DNA of 64,000 bases. Source: Pseudohongiella acticola (GTDB lineage: Bacteria > Pseudomonadota > Gammaproteobacteria > Pseudomonadales > Pseudohongiellaceae). How positions within the stretch are numbered: the stretch's first letter is position 1; the number at the start of each line of letters is the position of its first letter. Position numbers and translations under genes: made by a program. The stretch lies in assembly GCF_001758195.1 (NCBI RefSeq), contig NZ_MASR01000001.1, positions 124,001 to 188,000 on the forward strand, read 5' to 3'. Below, in pieces: positions 45,028 to 52,741 of the stretch. The notes beneath the pieces were generated by a model, which had not been told where the DNA came from, ran no database searches, and saw nothing but the letters and a program-made list of their open reading frames with translations.

Positions 45028-45963
45028 ATGTCACATGCCGATTCACAAAATGCCATCTCCATTCGTAATCTCCGCAAGACTTATGCTAACGGCCACGTTG
45101 CCCTGAAAGGCGTTGATCTGGATGTCAAAGAAAATGACTTCTTTGCCTTGCTGGGTCCCAATGGCGCTGGTAAATCCACCATCATTGGCATTATCTCAAC
45201 GCTGGTTAACGCCAGCGACGGCAGCATAAAAATATTTGGCAAAGACGCCGCCAGTCACCTCCATGAAGCCAAGCAGTCTTTAGGTGTTGTGCCACAGGAA
45301 ATCAATTTCAGTCAATTTGAAAAAGTCGCCGATATCGTCATGACCCAGGCGGGTTATTATGGTCTGAAAGGGTCACTGGCACGCGAGCGTACCGAGAAAT
45401 ATCTGAAGAAGCTGGACCTGTGGGATAAACGCGACAATCGCTCGCGTATGTTGTCGGGCGGCATGAAACGTCGTCTGATGATTGCCAGGGCGCTTGTGCA
45501 TGAGCCACGCCTGCTGATTCTGGATGAGCCCACTGCGGGCGTAGACATCGAGTTGCGCCGATCAATGTGGGAGTTCCTGCAGGAAATCAATCGTAATGGC
45601 ACCACCATCGTTCTGACCACGCATTATCTGGAAGAGGCAGAAAGCCTGTGCCGTAATATCGCCATCATTGATCACGGTCAGATTGTGGAAAATACCAGCA
45701 TGCGAGCGTTGCTCGGGAAGCTGGCGATGCAGACGCTGGTGTTTGATACGGTCAATGAAATTTCCGCGGCGCCCGCGTTCGGTGATCCGGGCGTGACGTG
45801 TCAATGGATCGACTCGCACAGCTTTGAAGTTACCATGAGCACGGACAGAGATATCAATGCATTGTTCACACGTCTGAACGAACAGGGCGTGTTGATTAAA
45901 AGTATGAGAAACAAGACCAATCGGCTGGAAGAGTTATTCCTGTCCCGTCTTGTAAATAAGTAA
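45028..45963 (+). CDS. yadG: ABC transporter ATP-binding protein (YadG-like)
   Basis: A 311-residue ABC ATPase of the exporter group. Walker A GPNGAGKS is at 43-50, the signature LSGGMKRR lies around 137-144, Walker B with ILDEPTAG follows, and the switch His is in TTHYLEEAE. It pairs with the permease downstream. The substrate is unknown; E. coli YadG/YadH is also unassigned. Possibly expressed by read-through past the tRNA-Glu terminator, since the ATG lies only 19 bases after it, or from its own weak promoter. Confidence 0.9.
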   Translation: MSHADSQNAISIRNLRKTYANGHVALKGVDLDVKENDFFALLGPNGAGKSTIIGIISTLVNASDGSIKIFGKDAASHLHEAKQSLGVVPQEINFSQFEKVADIVMTQAGYYGLKGSLARERTEKYLKKLDLWDKRDNRSRMLSGGMKRRLMIARALVHEPRLLILDEPTAGVDIELRRSMWEFLQEINRNGTTIVLTTHYLEEAESLCRNIAIIDHGQIVENTSMRALLGKLAMQTLVFDTVNEISAAPAFGDPGVTCQWIDSHSFEVTMSTDRDINALFTRLNEQGVLIKSMRNKTNRLEELFLSRLVNK

Positions 45964-46033
45964 CTGTTGTCACTAGACCATTTGCCATAATCACATCTGT
46001 CGGAAGTACATCCATCAACAGAACGATACGGGT

Positions 46034-46813
46034 ATGCGCATGTTTGCCAATCAGAAATACATCGCCTTTGAAACCATTGTTGTAAAAGAGGTTCGCCGTT
46101 TCACTCGTATCTGGTTGCAGACGCTGGTGCCACCGGCAATAACAATTGGTCTGTATTACCTGATCTTTGGCAATCTGATCGGTCGTCGCATTGGTGATAT
46201 GGGCGGGTACAATTATATTGATTTTATTGTGCCTGGCCTGATCATGATGGCTGTCATTCAAAATGCTTACTCGAATGTTTCTTCATCTTTTTTCAGTAAC
46301 AAATTTCAGCGTTGTATCGAGGAAATTCTGGTGTCACCGGTCCCGAATTACATCATTCTGATGGGGTTTGTCGCCGGCGGTATGGTGCGTGGCCTTGCCG
46401 TGGGTGTGATCGTGACATTGATGTCGTTTATGTTTACATCGCTGAGTATTGAGCATGTCTGGTTAACGGTTCTGGTGGTTCTGTTAACCGCGCTGGTGTT
46501 TTCCCTGGCAGGTTTCATCAATGCGCTGTTCGCCAATACCTTTGATGATATTTCGATTATTCCCACCTTTGTACTGACACCGCTTATCTATCTGGGCGGT
46601 GTGTTTTATTCAATCGAGCTGCTACCGACAGCCGGGCAGTGGATCTCTGCACTCAACCCGGTGCTGTATATGGTCAATACGTTTCGCTTTGGTATTCTGG
46701 GCAGTAGTGATGTCAATATTTACTGGGCCTTGTTCATGCTGGTTGCATTCAGCACAGTCCTGTTTGCGGTAGCACTGTACTTGCTGCGCCGCGGCACCGG
46801 CTTGCGGCATTGA
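46034..46813 (+). CDS. yadH: ABC-2 type permease (YadH-like)
   Basis: A 259-residue ABC-2 permease with about six membrane helices. The NodJ/YadH pattern includes PPAITIGLYYLIFGNLIG, the FIVPGLIMMAVIQNAYSN region, and the C-terminal FVLTPLIYLGGVFYSIELLP motif. Works with the ATPase encoded 70 bases upstream. It exports an unknown molecule. Confidence 0.9.
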   Translation: MRMFANQKYIAFETIVVKEVRRFTRIWLQTLVPPAITIGLYYLIFGNLIGRRIGDMGGYNYIDFIVPGLIMMAVIQNAYSNVSSSFFSNKFQRCIEEILVSPVPNYIILMGFVAGGMVRGLAVGVIVTLMSFMFTSLSIEHVWLTVLVVLLTALVFSLAGFINALFANTFDDISIIPTFVLTPLIYLGGVFYSIELLPTAGQWISALNPVLYMVNTFRFGILGSSDVNIYWALFMLVAFSTVLFAVALYLLRRGTGLRH

Positions 46814-46911
46814 TTGCAGGGTTTGCTGATGTGCCGGTGACTGGCTCAAGGCTGTTGCTTAGCTCAAGGCTGCTTTAAATTTACAGAAAATGGATGAAGG
46901 TTAACGCTACC

Positions 46912-47736
46912 ATGGCTGACAATCCGCTAGGCAAACAGACTGCCTATCCAACGGCTTATGATCCAGGTTTGTTGTTCCCGGTCGCGCGCGCGAACAATCG
47001 CAGTCAGCTGGGGGTGAAAGAGGGCAGTGAGCTGCCTTTTGGCGGATTTGATCACTGGCGTGCGTATGAACTTTCCTGGTTGTTGCCCACGGGCCAGCCG
47101 GTGGTGGCGCTTGCCGATATTCTGGTGCCGTGTGATTCACCCTGTCTGATTGAATCGAAGTCGATGAAGCTCTATTTTAATTCCCTGAATCAGGCCGTGT
47201 TCAGTGAGCCGGAAGTGGCGCGGGTGCAGATTGAGCAGGATCTGTCGCAGGCGGCAGGGGCGCCCGTGCAGGTCGCGCTGCACAATCATGAGTCGGCGGT
47301 GATGCACAGCGTTGATGTTTCCAACGGGCTTCTGCTCGACAATCTGCTGGTAACAACAACAAGCTATCAGCCGGCACCGGATTTTCTGGTGTCTCATACG
47401 GGAGCGCAGGTTACTGAAACGCTCTACAGTCATCTGTTTCGATCCAATTGCCCGATAACAGCTCAACCAGACTGGGGCAGCGTGGTGATTCAATACCAGG
47501 GCGAGCAGATTGATCATGAGGGCCTGTTGTCCTATCTGATCTCCTATCGTTCACACGAAGGCTTTCACGAACATTGTGTGGAACAGATATTCCATGACCT
47601 GTCGGTTAAGTGTAAACCTCAAAAACTTCAGGTGAGCATCAACTTTCTGCGACGCGGGGGACTGGAAATCAATCCGCTTCGCAGCAGTGATTTGACGATC
47701 GCCGCCTATCCGTTGCCCAGGCTTTTGCGCCAATAG
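46912..47736 (+). CDS. queF: QueF, 7-cyano-7-deazaguanine reductase
   Basis: Reduces preQ0 to preQ1 with NADPH in queuosine biosynthesis. Bimodular type of about 274 residues: substrate-binding ESKSMKLY at 81-88 and the catalytic pair C180 (in RSNCPITAQPDWG) and D187. The ATG at 46912 fits the family N-terminus (G-K-x-T-x-Y-x-x-x-Y-D); an in-frame ATG at 46894 is the alternative. No other queuosine gene is nearby. A tRNA-Ser gene follows. Confidence 0.93.
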   Translation: MADNPLGKQTAYPTAYDPGLLFPVARANNRSQLGVKEGSELPFGGFDHWRAYELSWLLPTGQPVVALADILVPCDSPCLIESKSMKLYFNSLNQAVFSEPEVARVQIEQDLSQAAGAPVQVALHNHESAVMHSVDVSNGLLLDNLLVTTTSYQPAPDFLVSHTGAQVTETLYSHLFRSNCPITAQPDWGSVVIQYQGEQIDHEGLLSYLISYRSHEGFHEHCVEQIFHDLSVKCKPQKLQVSINFLRRGGLEINPLRSSDLTIAAYPLPRLLRQ

Positions 47737-47896
47737 GGTAGCGGTGACACGCTGTCGCTGCATTGACCGAGCGCCAGCAGGCCAGCTGGGGTGGAATGGC
47801 CTGTCAACGCCTGACAAAAGCCGATCAATTTGCCTTGGCACCGCTTATCTGCTTGTATTTGCCATGACCCTGATATAAAGTTACGCGCCTTGAAAC

Positions 47897-47984
47897 GGTG
47901 AGGTGTCCGAGAGGCTGAAGGAGCACGCCTGGAAAGTGTGTATACGGAAACGTATCGAGGGTTCGAATCCCTCCCTCACCGCCA
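47897..47984 (+). tRNA. tRNA-Ser (anticodon GGA)
   Basis: An 88-base class II tRNA with acceptor GGTGAGG/CCTCACC, anticodon loop CTGGAAA giving GGA, a long variable arm (GTGTATACGGAAACGTAT), T arm GAGGG-TTCGAAT-CCCTC and encoded CCA. A TATAAA at 47874-47879 with a GC-rich discriminator is the likely -10. Its last 19 bases begin the first 188-bp repeat unit. Confidence 0.96.
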
Positions 47985-48390
47985 AATTTAATAACGCAGG
48001 TGCACAATCGGCCTGCTGTCCCCGCAAAGAATGATCCAGCCAGCCCGGGAGGGAGGCGAACCCGATAGAGGGTCGAAAAGTTGCGCAGCAACTTAAAACG
48101 AGCGCGTGAGCGCGAAGCCCAACGGGTCAAACAGCCCCGAAGGCTGTTTGATTAATCCCTCCCTCACCGCCAAATTTAATAACGCAGGTGCACAATCGGC
48201 CTGCTGTCCCCGCAAAGAATGATCCAGCCAGCCCGGGAGGGAGGCGAACCCGATAGAGGGTCGAAAAGTTGCGCAGCAACTTAAAACGAGCGCGTGAGCG
48301 CGAAGCCCAACGGGTCAAACAGCCCCGAAGGCTGTTTGATTAATCCCTCCCTCACCGCCAAATTTAATAACGCAGGTGCACAAGCGGCCT
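47966..48390 (+). repeat. 188-bp tandem repeats containing the tRNA-Ser 3' end (rtT-like)
   Basis: Two identical 188-bp units (47966-48153 and 48154-48341) and a partial third (48342 to about 48390). Each starts with the final 19 bases of the tRNA-Ser gene, from the T-arm to CCA. Within a unit are a 7-bp hairpin (48078-48094), a GAGCGCG direct repeat, and a 9-bp hairpin just before the next unit (CAAACAGCC with GGCTGTTTG, 48128-48150). The arrangement matches the 178-bp rtT repeats after tyrT in E. coli, which also carry 19 tRNA bases, but the sequence is unrelated. A 21-codon frame (48031-48096, again in unit 2) is on the tRNA strand; translation is not supported by a good ribosome binding site. 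Confidence 0.9.
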
Positions 48391-48560
48391 TTGGCAATTT
48401 GCCGATATTGGTCTCTTCAGTGAGTGCTGCTTCCCTCTCAGTGGTCAAAAAGTATCCCCTCCGTCCCCATAAAATACCCACACAAGCGACAATTCCTATA
48501 TGGCTGATGTTGTTGTAGTATCGGCTGGTCCGTCAATTAAAATTATAAAGAGAACAGACC

Positions 48561-50456
48561 ATGTATTTACCCAAGACCCTGACCCTGGCAGTGTCCGCGC
48601 TGGCGCTTGGTTTTAGCGTTAACAGCGGCGCTCAGGACTGGACCCATTACGGATCCGACCTGTCTTCCACTAAATATGCCCCTTTTGATCAGATTGATCA
48701 CAACAATGTCGCCGACCTTGAGTTGGCCTGGCAGTGGCAGTCTCCCGACAACGCGACCGTAACCGCCAATCATGCGGCCGAGAATTACGCGGCGACACCG
48801 GGTGCTTTTAAGGCCACCCCCATTGCTGTGAACGGAGTACTTTATATCAATACCTCCTTCGGCCGGGTGTCTGCTATTGATGGCGTCACTGGGGAAGAGC
48901 TGTGGATGTTTGATACCCGCGGGTGGGAGATGGGGCGTCCAGCCAATCTCGGCTACAACAGCCGGGGGGTGGGGTATTGGAGCGAGGGCGATGAGGAGCG
49001 AATCCTGGTTTATTCCAATGATGCCTATATGTGGTCCCTGGACGCCGAAACCGGGGAGCTTGACCGGGAATTTGGTGATCAGGGCAAAGTGGATCTGGCC
49101 GTTGGCCTGGGTCGGGAGATTGATAGAGTTGCCTATACCATGATGGGCGTACCGCTGATATTTCACGACCTGGTTGTCGTCGGTTCGTCGATTCATGACG
49201 GGCCCGCATTCCAGTCGGCACCGCCGGGCCACGTGCGTGCCTACAATATCAAAACCGGGGAGCAGGAGTGGATTTTCCACACCATTCCCCAGACCGGTGA
49301 GTTTGGCAATGAAACCTGGGAAAACCAGTCCTGGGAAGTGGTCGGCAATACCAATGTCTGGACACAGATGAGCGCAGATCTGGAGCTGGACCTGGTCTAC
49401 CTGCCCGTGGGTACACCCACCAATGACTGGTATGGCGGTCACCGGCTGGGCGACAACCTGTTTTCCGAGTCACTGGTTGCGGTCAATGGCTACACAGGCG
49501 AGCGTGTCTGGCATTTTCAGGCGGTTGAGCACGGCTTGTGGGACTATGACCTGCCGGCGGCGCCAACGCTGATTGACATCACTGTCGATGGCGAGGACAT
49601 CAAGGCGCTCGCGCAGATCTCCAAGCAGGGGTTTGTGTATGTGCTGGACCGGGAAACCGGCGAGCCGGTCTGGCCGATAGAACACCGCCCGGTGCCTGCA
49701 TCGACAGTGCCCGGCGAACGTGCCGCGCCCACACAACCGCATCCAACGCGGCCGGCGCCATTTGAATTGCAGGGTATTTCTGACGCAACCCTGATCGATT
49801 TCACCCCGGAGCTGCGAGCGGAAGCGTTGGCCAATATTGAAAGTTTTGACTACGGTCCTTTGTTTACGCCTCCGTCGCAGCGAGGCACCATCAATCTGCC
49901 GGGTTGGGCCGGCGGTGGCGGCTGGCAGGGATCTGCAGTCGATCCTGAGACCGGCATGCTTTACATTCCATCGGGAACGGCGCCCATTGTGGTGCAACTG
50001 GTAGAGCCGGAAGCAGGGCAATCGGATTTCGATTTCGCTCGTGGTGGCGTTACTTCCGTCAATGGCCCGCAGGGCTTGCCGCTGACCAAACCACCTTACG
50101 GCCGTATCACGGCAATCGACCTGAATACGGGCGACCACGTCTGGATGGTGCCGCACGGAGAAGGCCCCCGGCAACGCATCATTGATCTGGGCATTGTTGA
50201 CCCGGGTCCGGTCGGTTCGAATTCGCGGACAGGACCCGTGTTGACCAAAACCCTGCTGTTTATAGCGCAGCAGGACGGTGGTCGATCAGTGCTGCGAGCG
50301 TTCGATAAAGCCACAGGCGACGTGGTGCATGAACTCGACCTGCCTTCCGTACCCAGCGCTACCCCGATGACCTACATGGTCGATGGCAAGCAATACATCA
50401 GTATTGCCCTGGGCGGCGGCACCGAGGCATCGGTGGTGAGTTATGCCGTGCCCTGA
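48561..50456 (+). CDS. Periplasmic PQQ-dependent dehydrogenase, copy 1
   Basis: A 631-residue quinoprotein of the eight-bladed beta-propeller type. Signal peptide with cleavage after S-G-A in NSGAQDW (about residue 24). Typical features: W-x-H-Y-G-x-D near the mature N-terminus, repeated blade motifs with A-x-D-x-x-T-G-x-x-x-W, PTNDWYGGHR, and HGLWDYDLPAAPTLI. The mature protein has no Cys, so it lacks the vicinal disulfide of methanol dehydrogenase and any heme c site. The substrate (an alcohol, aldose or similar) cannot be told. No PQQ synthesis genes are in the window. Its end overlaps the next gene by 14 bases. Confidence 0.85.
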   Translation: MYLPKTLTLAVSALALGFSVNSGAQDWTHYGSDLSSTKYAPFDQIDHNNVADLELAWQWQSPDNATVTANHAAENYAATPGAFKATPIAVNGVLYINTSFGRVSAIDGVTGEELWMFDTRGWEMGRPANLGYNSRGVGYWSEGDEERILVYSNDAYMWSLDAETGELDREFGDQGKVDLAVGLGREIDRVAYTMMGVPLIFHDLVVVGSSIHDGPAFQSAPPGHVRAYNIKTGEQEWIFHTIPQTGEFGNETWENQSWEVVGNTNVWTQMSADLELDLVYLPVGTPTNDWYGGHRLGDNLFSESLVAVNGYTGERVWHFQAVEHGLWDYDLPAAPTLIDITVDGEDIKALAQISKQGFVYVLDRETGEPVWPIEHRPVPASTVPGERAAPTQPHPTRPAPFELQGISDATLIDFTPELRAEALANIESFDYGPLFTPPSQRGTINLPGWAGGGGWQGSAVDPETGMLYIPSGTAPIVVQLVEPEAGQSDFDFARGGVTSVNGPQGLPLTKPPYGRITAIDLNTGDHVWMVPHGEGPRQRIIDLGIVDPGPVGSNSRTGPVLTKTLLFIAQQDGGRSVLRAFDKATGDVVHELDLPSVPSATPMTYMVDGKQYISIALGGGTEASVVSYAVP

Positions 50457-52353
50457 GCGATGCCGACCGGGTCTGTACGCTGTCCTGTTGGGCGCTGTGA
50501 TATGTTCCTGGGCCAATGCGCAGGGCATGCCAGAGCGCCAGCAGGACTGGCGCTTTTATGGCAGCGATGCGGCGTCCAGCAAATACGTGCCGTTAGCTCA
50601 GATCAACGCTGGCAATGTTTCTGAACTGGAGATCGCGTGGCAATGGGATACACCCGATAATGCTATTTTTGCGCAAGATGACCGTGCCAGTGCCGGCGAA
50701 TACAAGTCCACGCCCATCATGGTTAACGGTACGCTGTATGTCAGTACCTCGCTGGGGCAGGTAGCTGCCGTTGATGCGGTGTCGGGTGATCAGCGCTGGG
50801 TGTTTGACACCGGCTCCTGGCAACGGGGCCGGCATCCCAATTTCAACAATAATCATCGCGGTGTGTCCTGGTGGGATGATGGCGATGATGGCCGAATCTT
50901 TATGGCGGCCAATGATGGGCTGCTGTGGTCGTTGAATGCGCGCACCGGGCAGCCGGATGCGGATTTTGGCGACGACGGTGTTGTTGATCTGAAACAGGGG
51001 CTGGGGCGAGAAACCCGAATCGGTCAGTATGGCTCGATTTCACCGCCCATCGTGATAAACAATACTGTTGTTGTGGGTTCGTCGATAAACGACGTGCCGC
51101 TGTTCAAGACGCAATTGCCGCCGGGACATGTGCGCGGCTTTGATGCAGGCACGGGTGAACAGCGCTGGATTTTCCATACCATTCCGCAAGCCGGGGAGGT
51201 CGGCAACGACACCTGGGAAAACGACGCATGGCGCACCGCTGGTGCCACCAATGTATGGACAACCATGAGTGCGGACCCTGACACCGGTTACGTGTATCTG
51301 CCTACCAGTACACCCAATAACGACTGGTACGGCGGCCATCGTCTGGGCGATAACCAGCACGCGGAAAGCCTGATCGCAGTGGATTCGGCGACGGGAGACA
51401 TGGTCTGGCAGTTCCAGGCAGTCAGACATGGTCTGTGGGATTATGATCTGCCTGCTGCCCCCAATCTGATCGATATCAATGTTGATGGCCGCGACATTAA
51501 AGCCGTGGCGCAGGTCACCAAACAGGGGTTTGTGTTTGTGCTGGATCGATTGACCGGCGAACCGGTGTGGCCCATCGAGGAGCGACCGGTACCACAATCG
51601 CGTGTCCCGGGTGAGCGTACCTCACCGACGCAGCCTTTCCCCAGCAAACCGGCGCCGTTCGAACCGCAGGGTATCTCTGATGCCACCTTGATCGACTTCA
51701 CGCCCGAGCTGCGCTCGCAGGCCGTGGATCTGATTGCCGACGTCGACTATGGGCCACTTTATACGCCCCCCAGCGAACGCGGCGTCATCATTTTTCCTGG
51801 CTACAGTGGCGGCGCCACCTGGACGGGAGCAGCCACGGATCCCGAAACGGGAATGATGTATATCCCTTCGTTATCGGCGCCGCGCTTTGTCAGGCTGCGC
51901 AAACCCGAACCGGGGGAATCGGATTTTGCCTATATTCGCGATCGCAGCTTCAGTATTGAAGGGCCGCAGGGCCTGCCTCTGGTCAAGCCGCCCTATGCGC
52001 GCATCACCGCCATTGATCTGAATACCGGTGAGCATCGCTGGATGGTGCCTCATGGAGAAGGTATTCGGCAGCGGATCATCGATATGGGTATCGAAGATCC
52101 CGGTCCGGTGGGCAGTTTTGGGCGCCATGGCCCGCTGCTGACGCGCTCGCTGCTGTTCGTCGCTCAATTGGACGGCAGTCGTCCAGTGCTGCGCAGCTAT
52201 GACAAGGCGACCGGTGAGGTTCTCAGCGAGCTGGATCTGCCCTTACCACCCATGGGCACGCCCATGAGCTACATGGCAGACGGCAAACAGTATATTGTGC
52301 TGGCGGTGGGGGCAGGGCCTGTGACCCGCCTGATGGCCATCAGCCTGCCCTGA
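50443..52353 (+). CDS. Periplasmic PQQ-dependent dehydrogenase, copy 2
   Basis: A 636-residue paralogue of the preceding gene with the same blade motifs (PNNDWYGGHRLGD, HGLWDYDLPAAPNLI, GISDATLIDFTPEL). Signal peptide with a hydrophobic core (Y-A-V-L-L-G-A-V-I) and likely cleavage after A-N-A. The mature part again has no Cys. The two diverge most at the N-terminus and in loops near 100-130, which suggests different substrates. The ATG at 50443 lies inside the upstream gene; no other start keeps the signal peptide. Likely a tandem duplication. Confidence 0.83.
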   Translation: MPCPERCRPGLYAVLLGAVICSWANAQGMPERQQDWRFYGSDAASSKYVPLAQINAGNVSELEIAWQWDTPDNAIFAQDDRASAGEYKSTPIMVNGTLYVSTSLGQVAAVDAVSGDQRWVFDTGSWQRGRHPNFNNNHRGVSWWDDGDDGRIFMAANDGLLWSLNARTGQPDADFGDDGVVDLKQGLGRETRIGQYGSISPPIVINNTVVVGSSINDVPLFKTQLPPGHVRGFDAGTGEQRWIFHTIPQAGEVGNDTWENDAWRTAGATNVWTTMSADPDTGYVYLPTSTPNNDWYGGHRLGDNQHAESLIAVDSATGDMVWQFQAVRHGLWDYDLPAAPNLIDINVDGRDIKAVAQVTKQGFVFVLDRLTGEPVWPIEERPVPQSRVPGERTSPTQPFPSKPAPFEPQGISDATLIDFTPELRSQAVDLIADVDYGPLYTPPSERGVIIFPGYSGGATWTGAATDPETGMMYIPSLSAPRFVRLRKPEPGESDFAYIRDRSFSIEGPQGLPLVKPPYARITAIDLNTGEHRWMVPHGEGIRQRIIDMGIEDPGPVGSFGRHGPLLTRSLLFVAQLDGSRPVLRSYDKATGEVLSELDLPLPPMGTPMSYMADGKQYIVLAVGAGPVTRLMAISLP

Positions 52354-52411
52354 GTCTGGCAGCGATTGTTTTGTCGCGGGCTGCATGGTGCACTTGAGTT
52401 GCGGGCTGCAC

Positions 52412-52440
52412 TTGATTAGTCGGCGCAATTTATTGATAAT
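52412..52440 (+). promoter_or_regulatory. Possible promoter of the 4.5S RNA gene
   Basis: TTGATT at 52412-52417 and GATAAT at 52435-52440 with a 17-base spacer, then a G/C-rich discriminator. The RNA core begins about 40 bases downstream, so a short 5' leader would have to be trimmed. Confidence 0.4.
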
Positions 52441-52482
52441 GCCGCCCCTGATTTGATGATTCCTCATTGCATCAGGCTTTAT

Positions 52483-52594
<112 letters not shown>

Positions 52595-52741
52595 ACCTTA
52601 AAGTGGCTCTGGAAAGTGGTTCTGCCAAGGGCCTCCCGCGTCCAGTCGCAAAACCCGATTTCACGCCCCGGCCGCCTGTCACTCCCGCTCTGTTTGCAAT
52701 ACAATAGCTCTCCATCAGTCACCAGACATTGACCGCGACAC

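Noticed and set aside
48154-48390. Additional tRNA genes in the repeat units.
   Set aside because: Only the last 19 bases (part of T-arm, acceptor 3' strand and CCA) are present in units 2 and 3; there is no D arm, anticodon arm or acceptor 5' strand.
47825-48481. Minus-strand ORFs in the tRNA-Ser and repeat region, with segments such as GGEGGIRTLDT and Arg-rich N-termini, repeated in copies.
   Set aside because: They are antisense to tRNA-Ser and its repeated 3' end. Such GGEGGIRTLDT peptides are a well-known artefact of translating tRNA-Ser on the wrong strand.
48567-49442. Minus-strand ORF of 291 codons opposite the first PQQ dehydrogenase gene.
   Set aside because: Antisense shadow of a well-supported gene; no motif or start signal.
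48561-52353. Methanol or ethanol dehydrogenase of the XoxF/ExaA type.
   Set aside because: The adjacent-Cys disulfide and heme c sites of these enzymes are absent, and no cytochrome or XoxG/J-like gene follows, so only a general PQQ dehydrogenase call is made.
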